The notes under the pieces: model-generated
What the model saw: only the letters and a program-made list of their open reading frames with translations
Databases searched by the model: none
Told to the model about the DNA's origin: nothing
From: Corynespora cassiicola
Taxonomy: Eukaryota; Ascomycota; Dothideomycetes; Pleosporales; Corynesporascaceae
Direction: 5' to 3'
Length of the DNA stretch: 64,000 nucleotides
Assembly: GCA_022059125.1 (NCBI GenBank)
Contig: JAEUWY010000005.1
Span: 6,324,001 to 6,388,000 of the forward strand
Part shown: positions 1 to 12,339 of the stretch, piece after piece
How positions within the stretch are numbered: position 1 is the first letter of the stretch
Layout of the letters: each line of letters begins with the position of its first letter
Made by a program: the position numbers and the translations under genes

Positions 1-1213
1 GAGTGGCATTAGCTATTTATGTGGTCGTTGTAGAGAGATTTGTCAGGGCGATTGTCCTCGAGTCGCACATGCAAGATTGTTATCTCAGGCATTCCGATTT
101 CATATTTTCAATTTGGTTCTGTATTGCTGTTCAAAGCTTAGGATATCTGAATTTTGGTCTTACGCTGGGTCACAATTTCGAAAACGCAGACAACAATCAT
201 CTATTCAGAAGAGGCATCACATTGGGTCCGTGAAACCACTCTTCGCCTCCAAACCACCATCCGCCGCATATAACGAGGCTCCCTACACACCGCCCCCCAA
301 ACCATCGAACCACCTCCGCGGACCGCCCAAAAACGCATCCCCCACCCCATCACAATCCATCACCTGCACGCCCCTCCCGTCCCCATCACCTCACCGCATC
401 GCATCGCATCCTCCCCCTGCACGCGGAGCATCCCGCTCCGAGGCCCCAAACCACCGCCTCACACCCCCCCATCCACCGCCGTCCTGCCCTGCGCTGCGCT
501 CCTCCCGCGCTACCTGTCCGCTGAAAGGCGCTTCGCCGACCAACCACGACCTCGACGGCGCACGGCCCACACGTTCGCCCGTCACGCATGGTCGGTCGAG
601 GGGAGCGAGGTTCTGACAGGGCGATCTGGCCGCCGATCTTTTGCTGGAGCGCAGCGTACTGGATTCGCTTCGGGGGGGCTGCGGTTGGGGATGGGGAGGG
701 GGTGGAGTCGCGTAGGTGTGTATAGTAAGTATAGTGAGGCACGGGTATATCACTGCGCACGCTCTGCACACGCAGGACTGCTCGCCGTCCAAGAACCCCG
801 AGATGCGAATGCCTTGCGTCCGACGGACCAAATGTAAAGCAAGTGTCTGAAAAATATATACAGTAGAATTGAAGGCATCTACCCATCTCCCCAGTGTATC
901 CGCCCGCTCATCCATGAAAAGCAGAAATGATTCCCCCCCACAAGCTAGCACACATACGCAGCAGAAAGAGCGTTCGCGGAGGAGTCCTCTCGGGTATATC
1001 GCACAAGCAAAGCAAAGCAAAGAAGCCACCCACCTCCACCCCCACCCCACCCCTACCCCACCTCTATTTCCAAAAAGGTGAAAACGAAGCAAAAAAGGTC
1101 AAGGACACTATCATGACCACCATACCCATCATTGTCATCAAGCTCGTGACATCATGGCCGTCTCTCCACAAAAACCAAAAAGGAACATCGTCAAATCCAC
1201 AAGCGCCAGACGA
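1..1213. other. Gene-free left edge, downstream of the first gene
   Basis: No convincing coding region. Positions 230-600 are strongly C-rich on the plus strand and open in several frames only because of composition; the predicted peptides are Pro/Ser/Arg-rich low complexity. The right end is presumably the 3' untranslated region of the minus-strand gene ending at 1214. I see no tRNA, repeat or transposon end here. Confidence 0.5.
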
Positions 1214-3612
1214 TCAAGCATTAATGATGAGATTCCTCTGCCCCGCATCCTCTGGAAAACTCCCAAACACAAACCGATACAAATCCCTCATCCAAGAAAA
1301 CTGCTCACTCCGGCTCATCCACTGCACCGCCCTGCCAATCTCGCTGGCCGTCAGGCGTCGCAGCGGCTGCGTGTGCACGGTGCGGAGCGTCGGATCTGTG
1401 AGCACGAGCTTCTTGTAGTTGTCGAAGAGGGTGGCCTGCCAGGGGATGGAGCCGAACGTGTTGGACGGGAGCGAGCGGATAAAGTCCGGGAGTGGGGTCT
1501 GGCGCGAGTAGCCCGTGTTGATGGCTGCCTTGATGATGAGGCCTTTGAGACGGACGAGGTTGGGGTCTTCGCGGCCGGCAGTCGCTGTCGAGGAGCTGTG
1601 GACAGATTGGGAGGCGTCCGAGTAGGTCGAGAGGTGTGAGGCGGCGGATGACCAGCGGTCGTGGGTACGGGTGAGGCCTGCTTCGGGGCCGAGGATCATG
1701 ATGTTAGGGACGTTGGGTTCTTCTGCGGGGGAGAATTCTTCGCGGTCGTCAAAGATGGTGGTTGGGGTTTCGGGGTGGGTGGGTGCTTGCTGTTGCTTTC
1801 GTATGGATACTGCAGAATGGTAGGATTCGTTGATGCTGGACGAGTTGTAGCTTGACGAGTATCCGGATCTCTCAGATTTCTCCGAGTAGGCGGCCTGTCG
1901 CGACCCAGAGGTGGGGGCGTTTGTGAATGTGTATTGTGACGGGCGCGGGGTGCCGCGTTCTGGTCGCACCTGGGTCCAACCTTCGCGGAATAGGTCGCAT
2001 AGATCCCAGCACGCCTGAATGGTTGATCCTAGAAGCTCCTCGTCGGCTGGCTTGCCGTCGCGGCTGTTTTGGCGGATGCTGAACAGCATCTCGGCCAATG
2101 TCCAGCAGGCGTGAAGAAGCGCATCTGTTTCTTCCGGAAGTGAAGTTCGCTGTTTCATCAGGCGGTGGCACAGAGTCAGGTAGAAATCCAGGGTCCTTTC
2201 GCGGAACGCTTCCGGCAAGCTGCGGTCGTGTGCATTGTAGAGATGGTTGTTGAGTTCGAAACTGACTCGAAGTACAGAGTCGGCTGCCTCGTCTACTCGA
2301 TGTCGTACATCAAACAAGGCCTGGCAAAAGTCGCGGCACAGTTCTAGCACAGGCTTAACCTGAGTCTCTGGATCCTCCTCTCTACTTTCGTAGAGTCTTT
2401 GGCACAGTCGCCAGCAGGTCCTCCAGGCATGCTCTTGGATGTCGCCTTGGCCGCCTGCATAATGAAACATTCGCTGGCGGTGGTTCTGGCTCAACTTTGC
2501 AAGAGTGTTGCACAGAGTCCAGCATTCGTGCAGGGCGTTTCGTAAGGCGGCGACCTCTCTTTCCGACTCGTTGATTCCATGCAAAACCTCTCCCATGGTC
2601 TGCGTTCCCATTGACACTGCTGCCACATTTTCGGCCAGTGATGAGCTCTCGGCCTGTGAAGAGCTCGCAGCCTGCGATCCAGAGGTTTGACTCTCTGCTT
2701 GGTCGGCAGAAGACTCAATGGTCGACGAGCTCGAGGCGCTTTCGGAAACAGCGCTGTCATCAGTCTCCGCAATATCTGCATGGATCAGCACTGCATGAGC
2801 GATTTTGTTGGGGGCCCTCACCTGCAAGACTAACGCTGACCCGCGCACTCCGCCTCTTTACTTCTTCCTCGAATTCTTCACGCGTCTGCGCGCGCGGAGT
2901 CGTGCGGTCGGGAGCGCCGGGAGCGGGGACGGTGGTGTCGATGGGGTGAGTGTAGGTGGTGCTTTGCTGCATTTGTTCAGCCATGAGTGCCTGGCGTAGG
3001 GCGTGATGAGCGCGACGAACCTTTTCGTCAGGAATCATGTTTGCTTCTGGCGTTTGCGGGGACACAACGGCCGTGTTGTCTGAGCTGGTGTCATGCGAAG
3101 ACGCGGCTGACACGCTCACCCGATTCTGGTCCAGACGTCAGCGCCTAGGCAGTGCAACCGTCTCAGGGAGACTCTTACGAATGTTTTGAAGTTGGCCGGC
3201 GCATGGATTACAGACTGGGGGGCTTCGTCTGAATCGGCGCGGGACCGCACAGGAAACGTCGTGTTGAGCTTGGAGGGCTGCCGCACTGTCAGATGCACAC
3301 TCGACGTCCCCGCAGAGGCAATTGGCGTCGTACCTTTGCCTGGCCATCCTGGCTAATGGGGCTGGTGATGTCGTCAATGTCTGGCGATCGGATATCACTC
3401 GCCTCGTCTTCGCTGAGCTGATTGACCTGCGCATCGTCTTCGATCTGTGTGGGGTCAGCCCCGCTTCTGGTGGATGGGCTCCGGGCATTGTCTACCTCGG
3501 TGCCGCTGGTGCCATTGCTGTCGACGGGCGAGGGGTCGACGGTGGACGGGTAGGGACTCGGAGGGGGGACCAGGTGGTCGGAGGTTGCGCCTGAAGACCT
3601 TGGAGTTTCCAT
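1214..3612 (-). CDS. Conserved fungal protein of unknown function, Ser-rich, 747 aa
   Basis: Four exons fit: 3612-3334, 3277-3179, 3125-2822 and 2775-1214, giving 748 codons with stop. The start chosen is the ATG at 3612 (METPRSSG); the longer open frame upstream begins only with GTG. The N-terminal 250 residues are acidic and Ser/Pro-rich, probably disordered. A Ser-rich linker leads to a helical block (about residues 290-460) with repeated Trp-Cys pairs such as HECWTLCNTLAKL, RTCWRLCQRLYES and QACWDLCDLFREG, which look like degenerate helical repeats. A second low-complexity Ser/Tyr linker precedes a compact C-terminal domain of about 130 residues (from EDPNLVRLKGLIIKAAINTG) ending in NLIINA. 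There is no signal peptide or membrane segment. I recall a DUF-type fungal family with this layout but cannot name it with certainty. Confidence 0.8.
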
Positions 3613-6600
3613 TAGCGCTCGATGCTGGGCGGCGGTCTGGCGGGAACAAGGCACCTATTTGAGAAGACGTGGGTGAAGTTTGCGGGGGAGCTGGGCGAAT
3701 CGGTATATGGGCTGAAGGCCGACTTCAGGCCCGTGGTCGGGGACGGCATCAGCTGGGTTGCTGTTGCCATGCCTCGCGATGCTGCCTTGTGGTAGGTTTT
3801 TGGCGTGGCTGCGCCAACACTGCGCCGAGGTCAGAGCCCGTCGTGTAGGCGTTACAAGGCTCGGTCGGGCCTGGGGCAGGCTGACTGAGAAGCAGCAGCG
3901 GCAGCAGCAGCAGCAGATGCGATGAGCTTGTCGGGGGGGCGAATCAGGGCGGGATGTGCGGCAGCAGAGGGTTGGGACAGCGCGGCGACCAAAAGGGCCG
4001 GCGGGAGGGCGAGAGAGAGCGAGGGAGGGGCCTTGAAATAGAAGCGCCGCCAGCGATGCTTCAGACGGGACGAAGGAGCGGGATGGGCGTGGGCGTGGGC
4101 GTGGGAGAGGGTGTTTTGTTTCGCAGGCAGTGAGGGCAGGCTGCAGACGGCTAGTGTATGCAGTCGAGGGCTGCTGGGTTACACATTTCTGGCGAACGCC
4201 TCCCTCGCCCTCGTCGGCGCGGCCTCCCACCAGCTCACGGCCACGGCCCACTGGCCTCTGCTGCTCCCTCTGACCCTTGCGGTGCGCTTGGCCGCCCGCG
4301 CTCCAATCGCCCGCGCCGCCTGCGTCAAGCCTCAGTGGACCGGGCGTGCCAGGCCTGCTAAGCGCCCGTGGGCTGCGCTAGGGCTGCGAAAATGCGGAGC
4401 GGATCAGACTGCGACGAGCCATCTGTCCATCACGTCCCATTGTGCTGGGAATTGGGTCAAGGCCAGAGGCCGCCAGAGCCATCAGAGCCATCAGAGCCAC
4501 CAGGCGGGCGTCGCGGCTGTCCGTGTCGTCGACCAGCTGAACCGTTCAGGCTCTGCTTGCTGTGGTTCCGTCTGGCCAGGATCCGGCCGAACGCCCCCCC
4601 TCCAGCAGCAGCCAACAGCGACCCCGAGCAAGCTAGCAGGCCCGCGGAGGAGTGAACGGGCGCACAGTGGGTGCTGGTGGATGCTGGATGCCGGGTGCGG
4701 TGCGGTGCGGTGCGGTGCTGAGCTGTGCTGTGCTTGAGCCAAGCCGACCTTCACCGGCAGGCCCACCACGAGCACGCTAATGCACATGCATCCTCCTCGA
4801 CACTCGACCCTCGACCCTCTCTCCCTTTCCCTTTGCAGCCGTGGGCGATTGAACCGCGATGCAGCCCTGCGGCGTCGCCATCTTTGCTCCGTCTGACCGT
4901 TGAATCACCACGTCTTGCGGCGACGTGGCCGTCTCGCGCCAAATAGATGGCCCGGCGCTGTGACGGGGCCATGGGTCGTGCTGCTGCGAGCAAATCGCCG
5001 GCAGGATTGTTCCTTGGGCTTTCGGTCGCACAGCGATCGCCAAAACGCCATGTTCCTCTAGCTCTCTTATCGACGGTTGCTATACAAACGTCTTTGCCGG
5101 AACGAGCTGCAATGGCTTGCGCTGGCACCCCTACAACGCATGCCAACCTCGTCTTGGTGCACCTCCGCCTGCTAACCTCAGCCATCCATCCCCGATGCTT
5201 TCCCCAATCCCTCCCCCCTGTCTCACTCGCCCATCAATTGGGCAGGAGACGCGTTTCTCAGACCTGCGCCGTAGTCGCGCATAATTACACGCGTCGGACG
5301 CTGGCCTGAAAGCGGACCACACGCGCCCTGGGAGGCGTAGGTCCTCCATCCTGCGTCCCACGGGACGACCTGCAGTTGTGCGCTCTCAGGTGATTCGCAC
5401 CTTCCCACGTCGGCTGTGAACCGCTCCCGCATTGGGATGCCATATCTTGTCCTCTCCCGACCCTGGAAAACTCACCTCCAGACTTTGTCTGCATCAATCG
5501 CATCGCATCTGCTTTTGTTGTCCCACCGCCATGTGTCGTTTTCTTTTTTTGCACATCCGTCTCCACTTTCTTCTTCTCTTTTTCGCGAGCGCCTTTCCCG
5601 GCTCGACATGGCAGCAGGCTTCGCACTAGTCCTTGGGCGCTTATTGCGGCCATACCTTTGGTAAACTTGTGCATAACCAACACCTCGACCTACACCTCAG
5701 AGGCATCGTGCCGGTCGCTTTGGGACTGACACTCTTCACTTTAGTCAGAAATCCTATACACAGCCCGTCCGATGCCCTACGCGAGCGGCACATACGCCAT
5801 GTGGTCGATCGGATCGTGGCCAAGCCCCAGAATGGCCAGTCGGGAGCAATCAGCTTGCTCATGCCATGGCGTTGGTGCCGTCGATGGAATCGACAACTAC
5901 GAGGCTGTGGCTAACATCACCAACCCAACCTGTCCGGCCTGACAGTGCATCTTGCACGCAGGAATCAAACAATGGGGCTCACCCTAGCATGCTAACATCA
6001 CTGCCTTGGTTGTAACCGCCGTCAGGCGTTGACAAGAGTCAGGCATCCCCTGCTTTGCAAGCGTAACCGTGGAAAATTGCTCTCGTCGCCCGAACTTGAT
6101 ACACGTCGCCATTGTCCTCCGCCACAATGCAAAAGTCATAGCCAGGGGCGCCCTTCCTACGGGTGAATGCACTCTGCCGCGAGACACGCCTCACGTGCCT
6201 GGCCTGTAGGGCACAGCTCACCCACTGAATCGGTGCGGAAGGAAAATATCCACTCCTTGGGCACAAGGCATCTTTTGTGTTGGATTGGTAGTGCAAATAC
6301 GGGAGGATCGTTAAGATGTTGGAGAACAGTTCGTGCAACGGCGTCTCCTTGCCAATAGTTTGCCGATTCATGTCTCAGTCTTGCATCACTGAGCTCCCCT
6401 TTGGATATTCAATCCCCCACCTCTCCCGGTGTCTGCCTTGCCTTGACAACACAACTCTGGATTCCTGCTGCAACTCTCCAAGAGCGAAATGATGACGAGA
6501 TCCAACAATGCACATGGCTTGAACAGAGTCCAACACTGACCATTATCAATAGAAGCACATGTTTCAACAACGATCAACACCCCCACTAGTCACAACAGGC

Positions 6601-9383
6601 ATGTTCACCGCGATTGAGTGGAGGCGAGGATGACATGCTTTGATCGTGCTGTATCTTGGTACACTAGGCTGTCCGTCGACTTGGCTTACCAACGACATGC
6701 GACTGACACTTCCAATCACTGATGGCCGTTGTAACGTCTTCTCTACCGGCCGAGCACGCGGAGATGACTGTACCACTCTTTGCTATCGCTCTCGAGGGGC
6801 TCTTTCCATGTTCGATGCGCTACCAAAACCCAGTCACGCTCACACCGACTGAGCTCGGCTGACGGCTGACCTCGCCCAAGACGAGCACTTCCGTCTCCCT
6901 TTGCCGAGGGCTGTACCACTCTTTTCCATTTGCCTTTTTCAAGGCCATTGTGAGGCAAGAAACCTTCTGTAGTCCTTGTCGAGCCATATTCCTCGCCATT
7001 GGCCATGCCTTTTTTAGTCACCGGGCTCAACCATTATTCTCTTCACATGGGAATGCATCTTCCATCCTTGTCTGACGAATTGCAAGTACATGAAGCGGCG
7101 TTGTGCCGCCCTGAATCATTTGGCATGAAAATAATATGCTAAGCTTGGTCCCCTCAGCCGACCTTTTGCTCAACCCTCGTGGCGCTGAAATGTGGTGGTT
7201 GTTCACTCAGTCGACCATGGACCATTTGCCCGCAACCAAGGGAAAGATTTACCTGCCAGAAAACCTTGGAGCAGAGTTACCCCACATTTCCATCCCACGA
7301 CTCGCACCCAGACCATCAACTTGCTCCAGTCGCACATGTAGGGTCTGACATTTTTAGCTCGGAGCTCGCCAAATGACATCCGCCGTGAATAATCTGTTCG
7401 GCGCGCCAGCCAATCGGCTGCACCATCCAGACGCCCGGTACAATCCGCCCTCCTCCCCGCGCGTCCACGGCTTGCATATGGTTTTGAAACACTTTACTGC
7501 ACGCCCGGGGACTGTCATCACCCACCGTGCTTTTTTAGGTCCGAGATTTATTCACATCTCTCCGTCCTGTTGCTTTTTGATCATCTCGAGCACTGTCGAA
7601 GGCGGCTTGAGTTTCGGCCTCATTGCGACCGAATCCCCAAGAGCGGGGATCTGCGCATGAGTATGTAAGCCACGATCCCGACGGCGCGACGAGGCGCTAC
7701 TTAGTCCCCGTCCCTGATGTGCAAAGGGTGCACGCTGCGTCTGCGCATCATGTGTGGAGACGCTTCGTATCGCAACGCGTTAGCTCGATTCGCGCAGCCT
7801 CGCAGCCAGCCGTGTGATGGAGTTGCATCAAGTGTGGAAGTGCGGTCGAAAAGACTAGATGTCGTTTTTTTTCTCTTCTCCCGCCTCCGACGCATGTTTT
7901 GTGGCCCGTTGATCAGGCCTCCTGCCGGCACTTGCAGGGCGTATTGGTCCCCTCCACCATTAAACTTTTTGGGGGCCGAAAAGGGGACTTGAGCGCATCA
8001 TGTGTGACTGTGTCTGCGCCCATACCGCACAATATTTGCAAGTTGGTCGAGAATATGCGCCAATCTTACGGAAGTTCCGCACACCCATTCATTTCACCGT
8101 TCTCGACGCCTTGAAGAAGGGAATTGCGCGGGCCATATGGCTGAACCTACGAGGTTGGGCCGACGGGCGGGCATGCACTGCTGTCACAGTCGGGGCTTGA
8201 TGTGTTGACCTATTCTCGGTGTGATGTTGAGGTGCTTGGGCAGATTACCTGCCAATATAGGCAAGTCTTTGTATAGGACCAAATTGTCTACGCGCTCCAT
8301 GTGCAGGGCACGCTTTTCGTGCCTTGTGAGTGATGCCCAGTATCGGCCCTTGGCGCAGCTTCGTGACGCCATCAACATGGCACATTGGAACCTCTGGGTA
8401 GCCAGGAACAAGACATGTTCTCCAGGCGTGCTGTGAACGCGGCAGAAGTGAAATTGGCGATTGCGCATGCACAGAGGCAGATGTTCTGCCATGAGACCGC
8501 AGTGAACGCATGTGCTGGTGGAGATTAGCAACGGACGGGTTTCAAAAGAAAGAAAAGGCGGGGAGAGGAATGAAACGGGCAAGGAATTCGGAATCTGCTC
8601 GAAAAAAATTATATTCTGCGAGTTTGACGATTGAAACCTAGACATGTGTTCTCCCATCTGCTACTACCACCACTCACTCGGCTCATCAACCCCACAGCTA
8701 ACCACATCACATCAAAGCGCCAGCGTCAGACCGAAACTATAGTATCCATTATCTACGCGCACGCACGCAGTACTTTTTTCCAATCCCAAGTCTCTTTCCC
8801 TGTTCATCACTCATTCTCATTCCCGTTTCCAAATCCATATCCATATCCATAGCCCGAGGGGCGTCATACCCAGGGTACCGCCCTGCAATCCCCATCCCGC
8901 CGATTCCAAATCCCTTTTCACGATCCACCCCTCCATCCATCCAGGTATCCATTCATAGTTCGTCATTCATTCGTTCATGGGGGAAAAAGAGGAGTCCAAC
9001 TCCAACGCAATGCCGGCGAAAAAAAGGCGAGGGCATGGCAAATACGCGACACAAACAAACCGTAAGCCTGCAGCCTAAAAGAATATAAAAAGAAATTGTA
9101 GGAAAAGGAAAGGTTCAAAACCTCATCAAGAGGTCTTTGGGTTTTTTGCGGTGCCAGCCTGCGAGATATAAAGAGCGAGGTGGGATTCCAAATGGCAAGA
9201 GGACCAAACCAAGCGCCGCGCCAAAAAATGCTCGCAGTCAATACTTGCTCTCTTCAACGTAAAGAGAGGCGTGCAGAGTATGAGTTGGACACTCTGCTAG
9301 GGTTGTTCTTGTTGTTTTCATATAAAGGAGGATTCCAGGTCATGGGAAGACTCGAGTTCAGCGTCCGAGGGGGACGCAGGTTC
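3613..9383. other. 5.8 kb stretch with no convincing gene
   Basis: The right-hand gene ends at 9384 and the left-hand gene starts at 3612, both on the minus strand, so this is long upstream DNA of the 747-aa protein gene. It contains short simple repeats: a CAG-rich run at 3891-3917, three GGGCGT units near 4085, three CATCAGAGC-like units near 4478, GGTGC units near 4695 and ATCCAT units near 8836. A pyrimidine-rich stretch at 5500-5600, followed by a possible intron (donor near 5661, acceptor near 5742), resembles a transcription start region. No open frame gave a recognisable protein and frames break every 200-300 bp. It may hold long untranslated exons or a non-coding RNA, but sequence alone does not show it. 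Confidence 0.4.
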
Positions 9384-11825
9384 CTAGTTGACGTCCATCC
9401 CCTCGTCTTCAACGTCGTCGTCACCGTCGTCTTCGGCGGCTGCTACGCCGGCGCTTCCAAGGCTGCGCTTGCGGTTACTCGAAATGCCAAAAGGGCGATT
9501 GATCTGGCCGAGCATCTCCAGCTCATCGCCACCGACCACTCTAGAGTCGAGATCTGCTTCACTGCAAAGGGCAATTATGCTGGCATGGCTCAAGTTTTTG
9601 AAACCCGCAGTGCGAACGATGCGACCCCAGTTCTGAAGACAGTATGCAGCTGCACGTCTCTTGAGCCACTCCTCGTTTGCAGTGGCGGCTCGCTCCCAAA
9701 TGATGGCAGCATGCTCTTCGTCAAGCTCACGCCCAAGGCGATTGACACACAAAAGACGGAGTCGGGGCATGTCATAGATATTTGCCATGACAAGCATACC
9801 AGCAACATCGGCGAGGTTGGGTCCATTTTGAGATGGAGCGATGCTATCGGTGTATAGATAGAAGAGGAAGGCACGGACGGCAGAGTATGGTTCGGGGATG
9901 TGCATCTTTTTGGAGTGGAACTCGGCCATTTGCGCGCTCCACAGTCGGGCAAAGTGCGGCCATCGAGCGTGAAGGATTAGTTTGTGCACATGAATAGGCT
10001 TGGATGCCGGTGGTACATCGGTCGACTGGCTGGGCTCAGATGGGGTAGCTGGTTCAAAGTCCAAATCATCCGGGTCTGCTGTTATGACAAAATCTGCACC
10101 ACTGCCACTCTCGGGAGGTTGATCAAACGTCAAAGAGAGGTCAGCGCCGATACCCGTCAGGGGTGATGAAATGTTAGCGTCAGACGAGGGGATCTTTGGA
10201 CGGGTTGTGCTCGCCAAGTCATTGCCCAAGATGCCATATTTGCGGAGGTCAATGGCTAGTACGTCGCTCAGATACTCGTTGCCAGTAACGCCGTTGCCAT
10301 CCGCAGACGGCTCGACCGGACTTCCCAGAAGCCACGCATGTGTGCCCTCCGAGTTTGTCGTGCAGTAATGCCAGCGAAAGCTCGTACTGAAGATCTCTTT
10401 TCCATCTGCCAGCTTTTGCCAGCGCAGCGTATCCAGTTCAAGACTGGAAAGACTGGTCTCGCAGCTAAGCTCATTGGGCGTGACAAAGTCTAGCATGCAG
10501 CCGGACGAAAAGACGTGAAAATGCATACCTGCCGCTTGTGACGGCAGGTTCGGGCTCGAATGGAACTTGAGTGACGAGATGGAGCCAGGTGGGGCACTGG
10601 CAAACCTGGTCGAAGTCATGGCGTTTGGATATGATTGTACACTCGAGTTGGCGGTGTATCCCGAGCTGCCGGTCGCCGCTTGACTGGTGGCCGAGTTGGG
10701 GAACCGGTGCCGAGCCGAGACCAGTTGGCGGTCAGCATTGCCATAGGCCATGGCTGTCTCGAATCCAGGGCTCCCGCGCAAGTCCAACCACCAAATCTCG
10801 TTGCTCTTTTCCATCTCGTCATTGATGCCACCAAAAATCCAGATTCGGCCGTTCCAGATCCAGCTGGCGTGGTCGTAGCGGGGAACAAATTTCCAACAGC
10901 GGGACCAGGTCCACGTCTTGAGGTCGAGGAAGCAAATGTCATCCAGGACGCTGTCGTGGCCCGTCTGTCCTCCGCTGATGTACAGCTTTTCGTCGTGAAT
11001 GACAGCCGAGTGGCGGGCTCGGCCGCGCGGCGTTGGGCCGTGGAGTTCGGGCTGGGTCCAGTAGGCCGTCTTCAGGTCGAAGACGATTACGTCGGAGAGG
11101 TGCTGCCTATGCTCATTCTCACCACCAAAGACAAGGAGTTTGTCGCCTTGCCAAAGGCATGCCGTGTGGCCTGCGCATATCGTCAGTGCGAAACTTCAGG
11201 CGCGATGGAAGCGTACATACCCATGCGAACACCAGGGATGTCGCCGTAATTGTCTACCAGGTTCCATTGGCGAGTAGTGAGGTTCAAGCGCAGGACATGG
11301 TTGTAAACTAGGGAGCATGGTCAGCAAAAGGCGACCCCAACTTTTTTTTCTCCGGGTATACTAGAACGTCTGCACCGTGCATGAACTGCTCAGGCACGCT
11401 ATGGTTCTGCGTTGAACCGTCTCAACCTGCCCGAGCGCAAAACAGTTGTTTTTCTTCCTTGCCCCGGTGCATGCGCACAAAACGCGCCAAAAGCGCACAA
11501 CTAGTCACTCACCTTCGTCTGTGTACTGATCAAAGCCACCAAAGGCGTAGATCTGGTCGTTGCCGACATAGGTGACTGAGGCGTTCACAAGGCAAGCAGG
11601 CTTGGCGCCTATCGTTGAGATGATCTTGGGCTTGTAGCTGTCTGCAGCGGAACGGCGGGAGCGGGAGGGCGTGGTGGCCATGACGAAGGTGTTGCTGGCA
11701 GAACCACCAGAGGGAGGAGTTGTGGTGGTGGTGGTGGTGGTGGTGAGGGCTGCAGACGGCGTGCTGGCCGTGGGGGTGGTGCCGGCAAAGAGGGAGGCCG
11801 GGGCGGCGAAAGGTGGTTGGGCCAT
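9384..11825 (-). CDS. Kelch-repeat and BTB/POZ protein, Ral2-like, 728 aa
   Basis: Three exons fit: 11825-11513, 11307-11221 and 11170-9384, with in-frame joins (YTDE/VYNHVLRL and VRMG/HTACLW). After a Thr-rich N-terminus (a GTG run at 11721-11743 encodes a poly-Thr tract), Kelch blades follow: NDQIYAFGGFDQYTDE, DKLLVFGGENEHRQHL, EKLYISGGQTG and RIWIFGGIND. The C-terminal third carries a BTB/POZ domain (HVHKLILHARWPHFARLW ... LYTDSI ... ANIYDMPRL) and a BACK-like helical segment, then an acidic Asp/Glu tail. The order Kelch then BTB is that of fission yeast Ral2, which acts in Ras1 signalling; that orthology is my inference. The alternative is a CUL3 substrate adaptor. It is divergent from cdc20 and shares a 0.5 kb promoter with it. 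Confidence 0.9.
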
Positions 11826-12339
11826 TGAGTCAATGGGTGGGTCTGTGCTAAAGAAGACAAGTCATGGAGGATGAGAAGGGTGTGTGCGCAGCGAGGGTGG
11901 GCCCTTTGTTCGGGGGCGACAGCGAATGTTTGCGTTTTGAGGCTGACCTGGGCGGTGAGGAGGCTGGCAGAATCTCGGCGGGCTGCGGCCGACGCCCGAC
12001 GCGTTATGTCATTTCTTGGCGCGGGCCCTGCCAGCCCTGCGCGCCCGTTGCTGGGACGACCCAAGCGGTAAACAAACGATATTTAACCTCCCTCGAGCCT
12101 GCTCAAGGGCTGTCTCTCTACCATACCACATCCTCTGCCTCCATCCGCTCTCCTCCATCTTCCTCTACTGTCCACAGCTCAATACCTTTGAATCAATACT
12201 TTGCAGCATCGATTACAACCATTGTATAATACTAATAGTTACACTTTTACAGCAGGAAACCACAAAATCATATTGTACGTACCGCCCTTTTATATCTCTA
12301 GCTTTGGCTAACTCCATTTAGTAAGAGATACAAGTCGTC
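11826..12339. promoter_or_regulatory. Divergent promoter, Kelch-BTB gene and cdc20
   Basis: A 514 bp spacer between two divergent start codons. The half near cdc20 is pyrimidine-rich (about 12090-12200) and then AT-rich up to 12320, a usual fungal 5' untranslated layout. No specific operator could be assigned. Confidence 0.6.

Noticed and set aside
77..616. Open frame of 179 codons on plus strand, Pro/Ser-rich
   Set aside because: C-rich composition opens several frames; no start context, domain or splice structure.
8184..8657. Minus-strand open frame of 157 codons
   Set aside because: No recognisable motif, poor hydrophobic pattern, not flanked by plausible exons.
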